Shown in pieces: positions 9,604 to 18,839 of a stretch of DNA of 64,000 nucleotides; position 1 is the stretch's first letter; every line of letters starts with the position of its first letter. A model generated the notes under the pieces. It had not been told where the DNA came from. It saw only the letters and a list, made by a program, of their open reading frames with translations, and did not search any database. A program made the translations under genes and the position numbers. This DNA comes from Blattamonas nauphoetae (lineage: Eukaryota; Preaxostyla; Oxymonadida). The stretch spans positions 1 through 64,000 of the forward strand of contig JARBJD010000101.1 in NCBI GenBank assembly GCA_033064195.1. The letters are read 5' to 3'.

Positions 9604-11313
9604 ATGAGAAGTATCAGAGCAAATCAATCCAAACCAACATCGACATTAATTGAACAAATCGAAGTGCAATCATATCTGCCAAAGCAATGGGATTCGGAAC
9701 CTCATGTATATTCAATTCAAGAAGTTCATAATACCAATCCTCCTATGCCATGTAGAATTGGAGATGAGATTGAAGTTCCATTGTGCTATGATGGTCATGA
9801 TGTGACTGAGTTTGCGAAGAGTCATTTGCGAATTGATCTCACTGTGACTGTTCCAGTTCACAAACCTCCGGATACGTACGTTACACGACACGTTGGAATG
9901 TACGGAATGTTCTTCGGATATAAATCATCATCAGATGCAATTAGAGATATGAGACTGGTTGATAGTCAAGGAAACATTATTGACAACACACTCCAGAATA
10001 ATCACATCCATGAATCATTTCTGTATCACACATTCAAGTCACATGAAGAGAAAAACAACATGAAGCATTGCTATAGTCTTTGGGAAAATGTCCAGAGAAT
10101 GGATCCAAGCGTATGTGGATACTACTATACACCGTTATGCTCGAGTGCTTCAGATTTACCGGAAACAATCACATTTACAATTCCACTGGTTATTCCGTTT
10201 GTGAATTTACTTCCACTGAGTACCTTTGATCAGTATCCAAATTCCCTCTTTGGCAATCTCCGATTGAGATTTCACTTGACAACTGATTCGCTTGTGTATT
10301 GTCCCATTCGACCTTCAACTGTGATTCGAAAATCAATTCAAGATACAACTGATGAAGGAGATATGACACTAATGCTTAATGTCGGTTCTTCTCGAATGTC
10401 ACTTATGCATGACGGAGAGTTCTGCATTTTGACTCAGGAATTTACCCAAATCGGAAATCCAGTCTGGCAATATGGTGCGTTTGAAAAAGAAGATTCAATG
10501 GCTGAAAAACCAGCAATCATCCAGTATATATCAAGAACATACACAGTTCTGACTTCATCTGTTGAAAAAGTTACGACAATTTGCTACGGATATCAAATCA
10601 CCGATGCAACAAAACAATCCCTATTCAACACATATTCAAAGACTCTTTATGTCCTGAAAGCAGAAAGAATTGACACACAATCATTTCAATCAAAAGCGAA
10701 TGCCATGGGAGTGAGATCAAACATCAGCATCAAACTCCACAATCTCATGAATCTGATGTGCTTGTTCCCTGAAAGACCTAACGAATGTACAGTCTTCAGA
10801 AATCCTCACTACGTTGGTCAATTTGAAATGCTTGGATCCAACTTTCCCAATTTCCCGATGTCAACACTCTCACCAGAGTTCTATCAAATGATGATGGTGA
10901 ATGGTGATTTCATTGGTTGTTCAGCAACAGAAGAGTTCGAAAATTCTATTTGTCATTCTCGCCTTGAAAAAGACTTCAACGGAGTTGAACGTCAATTTGT
11001 GAGAAATAGAGCTGTGACTGATGCAACCTGTTTCACTTTCATGGTTCCAACAGATCGAAGTGAAATAGCAGGTGGTGAAGAAGGTATTTCGACAGCAGAA
11101 TCGGTGAACATTGTCTATCGAGGAACACCAATCAATCAGGGCGCTCTGGATCCATATTTCACATCAACCAAAGATGGACCACCTCCACCTATTCTAGCAT
11201 TACATCAGGCTACATACTGGTTGTTCTGGATTGAAAATGGACAACCACGAGTACGATATGTCATTGATCGTCGTCTCCAAGAAGCGTATGAAGAAGTGAA
11301 GAGAGGGTATTAA
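9604..11313 (+). CDS. Capsid-like protein, second copy
   Basis: A 569-residue protein that looks whole and is paralogous to the preceding gene. It is beta-rich, with repeated short strands, and contains conserved-looking blocks such as KSSSDAIRDMRLVDSQGN, NMKHCYSLWENV and, near the end, the segment ATYWLFWIENGQPRVRYV. Length and composition fit a double jelly-roll Polinton major capsid protein; a fold comparison would be needed to prove it. Two capsid-type genes side by side suggest either duplication with divergence into major and minor shells, or a recent copy. The leader tattttttatttttctataa lies just before the ATG. Confidence 0.62.
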   Translation: MRSIRANQSKPTSTLIEQIEVQSYLPKQWDSEPHVYSIQEVHNTNPPMPCRIGDEIEVPLCYDGHDVTEFAKSHLRIDLTVTVPVHKPPDTYVTRHVGMYGMFFGYKSSSDAIRDMRLVDSQGNIIDNTLQNNHIHESFLYHTFKSHEEKNNMKHCYSLWENVQRMDPSVCGYYYTPLCSSASDLPETITFTIPLVIPFVNLLPLSTFDQYPNSLFGNLRLRFHLTTDSLVYCPIRPSTVIRKSIQDTTDEGDMTLMLNVGSSRMSLMHDGEFCILTQEFTQIGNPVWQYGAFEKEDSMAEKPAIIQYISRTYTVLTSSVEKVTTICYGYQITDATKQSLFNTYSKTLYVLKAERIDTQSFQSKANAMGVRSNISIKLHNLMNLMCLFPERPNECTVFRNPHYVGQFEMLGSNFPNFPMSTLSPEFYQMMMVNGDFIGCSATEEFENSICHSRLEKDFNGVERQFVRNRAVTDATCFTFMVPTDRSEIAGGEEGISTAESVNIVYRGTPINQGALDPYFTSTKDGPPPPILALHQATYWLFWIENGQPRVRYVIDRRLQEAYEEVKRGY

Positions 11314-11356
11314 TGATAAAAGTGTTTTTTGATTTTTTATTTTTGCTAAAAGAACC

Positions 11357-11767
11357 ATGGTTAAACGATACTTCTCAATTCAGAATTCTCACACTGCTCA
11401 ATTGCCTCATGATTTTGTGAATTCCCGAAAACAAAAATATATACACTTCCTTGATTGCAAACTCATCCATGTGAAGGAAGAAATTGGCAGTACATCCACA
11501 ATCATCTCCAAAGATATTCCTCAGAATTACACCATCCACGCTGATTGGATCCAGACTGATGCACACAATGAATCGTACGTTGCTTTCTGCAACGAACAGA
11601 TTGCGAAGCGAAAGAAGTGGGAATTAAGTACTCGACAGTCCATAGTGAAGATCTGGTTCAAAGACAGTTCTGGTGAATCAATTGAGATGGAGACATCAGA
11701 GACGATCAATGGAAAAATAATCAAGGAGTACTACGAATTTCTTGTTGATCTCATGTTGGAGTATTAA
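11357..11767 (+). CDS. Small Polinton protein of unknown function
   Basis: A 136-residue, mixed alpha/beta-looking protein with no recognised motif. It contains several aromatic and charged residues (KYIHFLDCKLIHVKEE, WELSTRQSIVKIWFKDSSG). Its start is preceded by gattttttatttttgctaaa, the element's shared leader, which supports it as a real gene. It is the last + strand gene before the terminal repeats. No function is proposed. Confidence 0.5.
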   Translation: MVKRYFSIQNSHTAQLPHDFVNSRKQKYIHFLDCKLIHVKEEIGSTSTIISKDIPQNYTIHADWIQTDAHNESYVAFCNEQIAKRKKWELSTRQSIVKIWFKDSSGESIEMETSETINGKIIKEYYEFLVDLMLEY

Positions 11768-11850
11768 ACTGCGTATTCTATTTTTCTATAGACATTCTTC
11801 ACCAAAAACAAAAATAGCCGTTGAGTCGTTCCTTTTCATGCTTGTGTGAG

Positions 11851-12134
11851 TTCCCTATGGACACCCCGATACCCCTTTGGGGACGATCTATCTCAATCCT
11901 TCTCAATGACTGCTACGCTCTCACAGAGAATAGCGAAGTCCTTGAAGGGATAAGTCTTGGGTGGGCATGATTTACGGACAAATTCTTGGTAAAGAATCTG
12001 AAGCCAACATGAACCCCGGGGACAATCTTTCGATCATCCGTCTCCAATCCAACCTTCAATTCGTTCTACGCATCAGTCACGAGGGCTCCATTTTGCCTGA
12101 GTATCTTGGAACGTTACGTCGAGGTCTCATACTT
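11851..12134 (+). repeat. Right-end Polinton repeat, copy 1
   Basis: It begins near accccgatacccctttgggg, contains cttgggtgggcatgatttac and aacatgaaccccgggg, and ends at cgttacgtcgaggtctcat. Two more copies of the same unit lie further right. It has no coding potential worth calling. Confidence 0.75.
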
Positions 12135-12209
12135 GCACTAACTGGACCAATTCCTCATATGCAAAACAAAAAAATCCAAATAAAAAAAACAGCGTTAATT
12201 TTGTGAACA

Positions 12210-12563
12210 TCAGAAACACCCCAAATTCTTCTCTGAAGGAACAGGAACCTGCTTGTACTCACCAACGAGCTCACAGTTGTACTTCCTCAGTTCATTCTCC
12301 ACAAATGATTGTGTATAGTGTCGACGTTGTGACATGTGTGGTCTGTTTCCTTGATTCCACAACTTTGGTTTTATTCTCCACTCAACACCTTCATGAACAT
12401 AGATGACTGGGATATTGTGTCTGACATATTCAGAGACAAGTTCACAGTTCTCTTCTTTCATTGACTGAATCAAAGCTTGCTTGGCTTCTGTTCGACGTTT
12501 TTCGCTCCCCTTTGGAGGGTTCGAAGTCTTTAGCGAGACATATGTAGAATTCACTGTTGTCAT
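12210..12563 (-). CDS. Polinton terminal gene with tandem ~45-residue modules
   Basis: A 117-residue product encoded towards the element interior. It contains two related modules, each with a core like CELVSEYVRHNIPVIYVHEG or CELVGEYKQVPVP, linked by WRIKPKLWNQGNRP. The pattern recalls small repeated DNA-binding modules in viral and phage endonuclease-type proteins (DUF723-like), but this is tentative. The start is preceded on its strand by ttttttattttttgattttt, the same leader as other genes of the element. A second scrap of this gene family lies at 21.9-22.2 kb. It lies between the first and second right-end repeats. Confidence 0.5.
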   Translation of the reverse strand: MTTVNSTYVSLKTSNPPKGSEKRRTEAKQALIQSMKEENCELVSEYVRHNIPVIYVHEGVEWRIKPKLWNQGNRPHMSQRRHYTQSFVENELRKYNCELVGEYKQVPVPSEKNLGCF

Positions 12564-12699
12564 TTAATACAAATTAAAAAAATCAAAAAATAAAAAACAT
12601 AAATGAAATGTGAAGTGAGGTGTTGGAACTTTTTCTTTCTTGTTCCTTGTTGTGCCAGCTTTCATCTTGCTTCTTTCTTTTTTGTTTCTTTCTTCCAAG

Positions 12700-12780
12700 T
12701 TTCATTTTTTCATTCATTCATTCAATTCATCATTCATTTTTCAATCATTCAATCATTCAATCATTCAATTTTTCAAGTTT
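12700..12780. repeat. cattcaat-type microsatellite
   Basis: Short runs of cattcatt and caatcattcaat. A related shorter patch lies at 13064-13080 between copies 2 and 3 of the right-end repeat. Confidence 0.7.
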
Positions 12781-12790
12781 GTATGATTTT

Positions 12791-13050
12791 ACCGTAGGAC
12801 AACCCGATACTCCTTTGGGGATCATTCTATCGTGATCCTACTCAATGACTACTGCTGGCGAATTCCTTGAAGGGTTAAGTCTTGGGTGGGCATGATTTAC
12901 GGGCACATCTAAGTGCGGCCAACATGAACCCCGGGGCGGATTCCTAGAAATCCACCGTCTCCAATTCAACCTTCAATTCGTTCTACGCATTAGTCACGAG
13001 GGCACCATTTTGCCTGAGTATCAAGGGAAATTACGTCGAGGTATCATTTT
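12791..13050 (+). repeat. Right-end Polinton repeat, copy 2
   Basis: Same unit as at 11851: acaacccgatactcctttgg, cttgggtgggcatgatttac, catgaaccccgggg, and the end ttacgtcgaggt. It follows a cattcaat-type microsatellite (about 12710-12775). Confidence 0.78.
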
Positions 13051-13128
13051 TCAACTTGAAATTCAATCATTCAATCATTCAAGCCTTCATCGTTCATCAT
13101 TTCCTTTATCAAGTTTTTGTATGATTGT

Positions 13129-13387
13129 ACCGTAGGACAACCCGATACTCCTTTGGGGATCACTCTATCATGATCCTACTCAATGACTACTGCTGGCGAA
13201 TTCCTTGAAGGGCTAAGGTATTGGGGGGCATGATTTACGGTCACATTCAAGTGATGCCCACAGTGAACCCCGGACAACCTCCCAGTTCGTCCCGCTCCAA
13301 TCCAACCTTCAATCTGTTCTACGCATTAGCCACGAGGGCACCATTTTGCCTGAGTATCAAGGGAAATTACGTCGAGGTTTCATACTT
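13129..13387 (+). repeat. Right-end Polinton repeat, copy 3
   Basis: Same unit again, closest to copy 2 in sequence: accgtaggacaacccgatac through ttacgtcgaggtttcatact. It is followed by an AT-rich ttttgaa microsatellite (13395-13530), which may mark the edge of the element. Confidence 0.78.
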
Positions 13388-13394
13388 CAACTTT

Positions 13395-13530
13395 TTGGAA
13401 ATTTTGAATTTTTGAATTTTTGAATTTTTGAATTTTTGAATTTTGAAATTTTTGAAATTTTCCTAAGTATTTTTTTTGAATTTTTTTAAATTTTTGAAAT
13501 TATTTTGGCATTTTGAAACTTTTTTATTTT
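13395..13530. repeat. Low-complexity ttttgaa tract
   Basis: Tandem attttttgaa-like units, very AT-rich and without coding potential. It lies between the Polinton right-end repeats and the host-like DNA with tRNA-like sequences. Confidence 0.8.
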
Positions 13531-13545
13531 TTTGAAATTAAGATT

Positions 13546-13618
13546 GCCCTCGCCTGAATCGAACCACCCCTAGAAACGGGTGGCCATGGAAACATACCCA
13601 CTGAGCTACTAGCTCCTG
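13546..13618 (-). other. tRNA-like sequence 1 (A and B boxes, no clear acceptor pairing)
   Basis: On the minus strand a Pol III A box-like TAGCTCAGTGGGTA (13595-13608) and B box-like GGTTCGATTC (13555-13564) lie at tRNA spacing. By eye I cannot pair the expected acceptor stem, and the T stem is weak. It is either a degenerate tRNA gene or a tRNA-derived promoter relic. No anticodon is assigned. Confidence 0.45.
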
Positions 13619-13696
13619 AAAATGTTAGTTTCGACCTGTGCCTTATACTTCGAATGTTCAGATCTGCTATATATTCCTTTTATTGTCCACCTATCT

Positions 13697-13915
13697 ACCC
13701 TCGTTAAAAAGCATGACTTTATCACGGGAACGACTTTTTACCCTCGTTAAAAGCACGACTTTTTCTCGTCAGTGATTTTTCAAAATAAGTTAGATTTTCC
13801 TTTTAACTTTTTACCCCCGTTAAAAAGCATGACTATTTCACGGGAGCGATCTGCTAAATCTTAATTCTTGGTCACTTGTTACCCTCGTTAAAAAGCATGA
13901 CTTTTCACGGGAGCA
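13697..13915 (+). repeat. Four spaced copies of a ~38 bp motif
   Basis: taccctcgttaaaaagcatg followed by actttNtcacgggagcga recurs at about 13697, 13738, 13811 and 13878, with small differences and unequal spacers of 5-35 bp. It is not a CRISPR array, since the spacing is irregular and the copies degenerate. Function unknown. Confidence 0.7.
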
Positions 13916-14016
13916 TTTTGCGATATATTGAATTTATTGACAAAGTTTTCAAATTTTAAATCTGCTATAGTGTCTTTTTCGGGTATAAAGTTTCTGATTT
14001 TCCGGGATAATTTCAG

Positions 14017-14099
14017 GACCGGATAGTCTAGTGGTAATGGTGAGTGCACGCACTACTACTACTAAGCTGAAGGTCCTAGGTTCAATTCCTGGCGGAAGC
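14017..14099 (+). other. tRNA-like sequence 2 (A and B boxes)
   Basis: A box-like TAGTCTAGTGG (14024-14034) and B box-like GGTTCAATTCC (14079-14089) with a well-paired T stem (cctagg/cctgg region). The A-B distance (~44 nt) is longer than in an ordinary tRNA, so a long variable arm or an intron is possible. The 3' end ggcggaagc does not pair with the expected 5' end, but its complement gcttccgcc occurs about 165 bp downstream (near 14265). Confidence 0.5.
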
Positions 14100-14589
14100 A
14101 TTTAATTTCACATATCACTGCCCTTTGGCATGGTCTAGGCCCTTGGCAAGACCAACGTACGTCTCCGGATCTCAAACCGATAAAAATGAGTTCCGATGCC
14201 GGTCTAAAAGGGACCGATGAGAAGGGTCGCAACCTTCGGAACCTTGAAAAAATACACCAGCTTCCGCCAAAATCAAGGTTTTTGCATTTTTGGAAATTTT
14301 TGAAATTTTGCTTCAACTTGAAAGTATGAAGTAACTGAACTCTGGAAGAGAATATTTCTCTAAGTTTGACAACTTTCTGAAATGAAAATGACTTTTACTT
14401 CAAGTCTTTTCTGAATTGTCAATCGGCATGGAGAAAAAGCTACAGTAGTCGAGTCTAAGGAGCGGGGGTTCCCAAATCGCTTTCTATACTACTCATCTTC
14501 CAGTCCGAAAACTCGTCAAGCCAATCCAAGTTCGTTGGAGGACCTGCAAAAACACCTGCACGCAAGCATTCAAATATTCTGATGTCATA
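14100..14589. other. Non-coding stretch before the hAT gene
   Basis: No gene is seen. It contains a GC-richer structured-looking piece (14120-14270) and, near 14465, agcgggggttcccaaatcg, which resembles the terminal sequence of many hAT transposons. That could be a left end for the transposase remnant that follows, but no matching right end was found. Confidence 0.35.
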
Positions 14590-15480
14590 ATGTCAGTTCT
14601 TCAACCAACCACCGACCCAAAAATCCTCTCACTACTTCAATTCTTCTCTAATCCAGAGAACTTACTGCGTTTGGCCGCCCTTGAGATTCTCCTTGACCTT
14701 GCTGAAGAAACAAACGTTCGACTCCAGACAGACAACCTCCATGTCTTTCAAACATCTGCACGAATCACCGAACTGCAAGAAAATCTTTCCGATCTCACCA
14801 ACACCTCCATTCAAACAAAGTTACAGTCGGTCATTGCTGTGAGTGGGAAAGAGAATCTCGAACCATTTATCGAGTCGGTGTCGCAGGAATGTCAGATGTG
14901 GGCAGCTGAATTGAGGAGAAGGATCTCGATCAGAAGGTTAGAACCGTCTGACTGTTCGAACCTTGCTATCTTTACTGATGATGTTCTCAACAGCCGCGAT
15001 TCACCAGAAAATGACAATTTGATCTTGAATATTGCCAACACGTTCAACAGATTCGTTCCCAACATTTTGAAACACCGAACGACGACGCACTGGAGAATGC
15101 TGAAAGCGATGTATCAGGATCATTTTTCGGATCAATTCCGCACTCCAACCGAAATCATCAACCTCATACTGACAGATTCTCGGTTTTCGCCGTGTTTCTC
15201 TATCATTCCACTCGTCAGTGCAATTGCTACCATCTCAACAACAACTGTCTCTACCGAGAGAGAATTCTCTGTGCTGCATTACACAAAACGAAAGGAAAGA
15301 GGCAAACTGTCAACCGTTCATCTCGCTACACTTACTCGCATCAGCCACAATTCTCCAGCTGTTCTGCCCCAACATGACATCGACACTCTGCTTCAAGAGC
15401 GGAAAGCTGATCAAATCGTCAAGATAAAACGAAGAGAGTCATCAAAGGATGATTTGAGTGATATCAACATTGAAAAATAA
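14590..15480 (+). pseudogene. hAT-family transposase, C-terminal half
   Basis: A 296-residue reading frame whose second half matches the hAT C-terminal dimerisation domain pattern: PLVSAIATISTTTVSTEREFSVL-type helix with the S-T-E-R-E-F-S signature, then KRKERGKLSTVHLATLTRIS. Ordinary hAT transposases are about 600-800 residues, with a BED zinc finger and the first catalytic acids upstream. These are absent here, so this is a truncated transposase or a domesticated dimerisation-domain protein. The frame itself is clean and has a good ATG at 14590 and a TAA stop. The same superfamily's short elements sit in the K2 gene, so this family is active or was recently active in this genome. Confidence 0.75.
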
Positions 15481-15983
15481 GAAAAATGGGAGACATGATT
15501 TTTCTCGCTCAATAACAATTTTGTTTTGATTCATTTCACAGGCTATTGACGAAAACAAATTCTCTTTGTGAATTATGTGGATGAAATGATTTTTTTAATG
15601 ATAGAACTTTTGTGAGATCAATTTTAGGTGAGATCCGTCAGATCTGTCTGCAATGTGTGAGTATAAGTACATTATCATACATAAAAATGTTGAATTAATA
15701 GATGTGTCATTAACCCGATTCTATCAGCAACCCGGAACATGGGGTCCAAATAAACCATTTTTGTCAAACTAAGAAACTAATCAAATTTTACGATTGTCTA
15801 TCTTGGCGAATCGGAGAAAACCTCCAAAAACCTCGTCTAAGGCCCTTTTGGTAGTGTGTCCAAATCATATCTCCACAACCTGTGGTCCAAATTTTGATAA
15901 AACAATGTGGGGTATTTGGAAAGTTGCGAAAAAACGTCCTTTTTCTCGACAAAAAATGGGTTGGGAAAAAATTTTATTTTATT

Positions 15984-16365
15984 TGTGAGTCTTTTTTCGA
16001 TATATTCACGATAAAAATGCTTTTTTTGGTTTAAAACGGATATCTGGTTGTGGAGAGACGAGCGGAAAAAGTTTGAAAAAAAGTGTGTATTCCTGCTGTA
16101 TACAGTATTTTGAGGTTTTCTCCGATTCGCCAGGATAGAAAAAAGTAAAATTTTCTTTTTTTCTTTGTTTGACCAAAACGGTTTGTTTCTGCCCCAGGTT
16201 CCGGGATGTTGACACGGACCGGGATAATGACATATCTATTATACAGCAGGAACACACACTTTTTTTTCAACTTTTTCAGCTCGAATCTCCACAACCAGAT
16301 ATCAGTTTTATACCAAAGAAAAAGCATTTTTATCGTGAATATATCGAAAAAAGACTCACAAAACA
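15984..16365. repeat. Long inverted repeat (~125 bp arms)
   Basis: The left arm 15984-16112 and right arm 16240-16365 are near-complementary (for example cgatatattcacgataaaaa against tttttatcgtgaatatatcg), with a ~127 bp spacer. It is formed by two adjacent opposite copies of the local repeat unit and would fold into a cruciform or hairpin RNA. Confidence 0.75.
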
Positions 16366-16479
16366 CTACAATTTTGTTTCACACATCATTATTAGTCGAG
16401 AACAACAGCGTTTTGTGGCCTCTTCCTGAATACCCCAATTTTGTGTTTCACATGTTCTTCAATAGTGTAGTTTCACGAA

Positions 16480-16585
16480 AAATCGGTTCACTGGTTGTGA
16501 AGATATACTCGTACACATTTAGAAAAGTGGCCAAAACGAGGTATTTAAAGGATTTCTCGAATTCCCCAAATAGGAAATTTCTCGA
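16480..16585 (+). repeat. ~105 bp direct repeat (partner at 17640-17742)
   Basis: aaaagtggccaaaacgaggt, aaggatttctcgaattcccc and aaataggaaatttct occur in the same order in both copies. This is a second repeat family within the cluster. From 17743 to about 18640 I see nothing but short frames without recognisable content. Confidence 0.65.
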
Positions 16586-18839
16586 ATTGTATTTTTGTCT
16601 TAGTTGGACCAATATGGTTTGTTTGGACCCCAGGTTCCGGGTTGGTGACACGGACAGGGTTAATGACATATCTAGTAGAACAAAAAATAAATGATAAAGA
16701 TGAAGAATACCCGTGACATATCCAAGGCGAAGAGGATCGGATGAGATGTTCGAAGAAACAGTCTCACAAAGAGTGGTCCGAATTGTGTGGTGTTGCTCAC
16801 AACAAATTGTCTGAGATGCGGTGATGCCAGGGAAACACTTCCTAGAAGCAGAAAAGTGAGAAAGAAAAGACGATTCGCTTCAGATGGCTGAGGAATCCGT
16901 GTGAGGAATTGAGATTTCCTTTTTCCACGAAATCCTCCACATACTTCACACAGAGGGTATCCCTCTACGATCCCAACGGATTCGATAGTGGATGAGTCCC
17001 AGCCCCCCTTCTCGGAACTTTGGCCATTGGCAGGATGTCAGAAACCCGGGGTTGAAACCATTGTTATGTCAAACTACGAAAAACAATTTATTGAACGATT
17101 TTCTTTCTTGGCGAATCGGAGAAATCCTCAAAAAACCTCGTTCTAGGCCCTTTTTGTTGTGAATCCAAGTCAAATCTCCACAATAAGTGGACACATTTAA
17201 CTGAAATTGTCACAGATACGTTTTTTTGGGAAAAGTATTTGTTGACAAAAATTGGGAATAAACCAAGGGTCTTCTGGAAGATACGTGATTATCCCGGTCT
17301 GTGTCACCAACCCGGAACCTGGGGTTGAAAGAAACCATATTGGTTCAACTAAGCAGACAATAAAATTTGAGAATTCAATTCCGCCGGGAATCGAAGAAAA
17401 CCTCACAATACTGAATATAACAGGAATACACAGATTTTTCAATCTTTTTTGGTTCAAATCTCCACAACCAGATATCCGTTTAACACCTAAAAAATCATTT
17501 TAATCGTGAATATTTCGAAAAACGACTCACAAAAAATCGCAATCATTTTGCCAATCTTCCCAAATACACCATTTTTTTCAATTTGTTTTCATTATTTTAA
17601 AGTCACTGAAAAAACTTTTCTCTAGAAAAGTTCATAAAAATAGGTTCACATGTTTATGAGATATGACTACCACACATTTTGAAAAGTGGCCAAAACGAGG
17701 TGTTTTTGGAAGGATTTCTCGAATTCCCGAAATAGGAAATTTCTACAAGATGAATAGCAAAAAAAACTTTGTATTTGATGAAGGATATCGATACCTACCT
17801 AGATCACAATTAGTCCGGGAATCAGACCGAAATGCCGGATATTGTTTTTGTCTTGCATTTTGGGGATTTCATTTTTTGGGTTCTAATTCAATTATTTTGT
17901 CAAAACAGAGACCTCATTTTAGTAAACTGAAATCAAAATGGTTTTTTCATTCGATGACAAAACAAACGTACTTCTTTTTTGTCTGTTTTTTTATGGTCCT
18001 TTCAATAACCCGAAACATTTAAATATCCGTACCATGAGGGTGAGATGAGAGATTTCGATCATAGTAATACAGTGAGGGTAATCATTCCGCGCCGAAATGT
18101 CTCAGTATCGAGAAAAACACAAAAAAATATGGGTGAGGACGTCATTATGGGATTGATCATTGTTCGAAGTCATAAAGAGGACAGATTAGAGTTTATTCAT
18201 TTCACATTGTATTTCTCTCAAGTTCTTTTGTAAAGAGAAGACACATGTTAATGTAATTCTCGTGGTCATTCGGATGAATTTAACCAATCGTCAGATAAAG
18301 GGTATTCCATCCACAACAGTTAGAAATATGATATTTCGATAAACCTCTTTGTCAACTCCCTCTTCGAAGCTTTCTCACAATCATTTCAATCTCCACAACC
18401 CGCAGATGACTTTTTATAAGCACTGGAACACAATCTTGTCCAAAAGAATTATCAAAAGGGAAGAAACACATTCCTCAACTGAACTTAAACCAGCTCTTCC
18501 TGATGGACGCCACAACTTGGTTGACTGGACAAGCCTCACACTGTCCCACGAATTCGACCGCATAGATAAGTCGAGATTTGGATTTGGGTCGTCTTCAGCA
18601 GAGATTCAACAGAACAGTACCACGCCCTTCACCGTCATTCCAAGAGGCACAAAACACACTAAACACGCGGAATGAGAACCGACGCGTCTTATTGAGTTCA
18701 CGGAGGGACTACGACAACGAGAAGAAAACGATAGGATTTGTGAACATAGATCGAGTGTTGGAAGAAGAGGTGACATGCGAATTTGTGCTTCCTGTTTCAA
18801 CCACGTTTGACTCTTCGGGAATTCGACCGATCCACTGAT

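Larger units (their letters stand above)
1..13390 (+). mobile_element. Polinton/Maverick element, right part (fossil)
   Basis: A compact block of mostly + strand genes separated by 30-60 bp, more AT-rich than the host genes to its right. It carries the Polinton hallmark set: protein-primed type B DNA polymerase, retroviral-like (rve) integrase, FtsK/HerA-type packaging ATPase, two related capsid-like proteins and several small virion-like proteins. The left end is outside the window. The right end is taken at the last of three ~260-290 bp repeats, an inference, since the left terminal repeat cannot be compared. The polymerase, ATPase and first capsid-like gene are broken, about five to seven breaks in all, while the other genes look whole, so the insertion is probably fairly young. 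Confidence 0.88.
15690..17540. repeat. Cluster of ~270 bp repeats in both orientations
   Basis: At least six partial copies of one unit. Its forward form (17271-17540) runs from gattatcccggtctgtgtca, through caacccggaacctggggttg, cgaatcggagaaaacctc and atctccacaaccagatatcc, to atcgtgaatatttcgaaaaa. Copies lie at about 15690-15910 (+), 15984-16245 (-), 16240-16372 (+), 16590-16680 (-), 17035-17190 (+) and 17271-17540 (+). The stretch 16685-17035 between copies holds nothing I recognise. Confidence 0.72.

Noticed and set aside
13546-13618. Functional tRNA gene call
   Set aside because: The A and B boxes are present, but the acceptor and T stems do not pair well by eye, so only a tRNA-like call is made.
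13697-13915. CRISPR-like array
   Set aside because: Copies are degenerate, spacers vary from a few to ~35 bp, and the setting is eukaryotic.
17762-18640. Short frames between the repeat cluster and K0
   Set aside because: All are under ~120 residues with no domain, signal or neighbour support.
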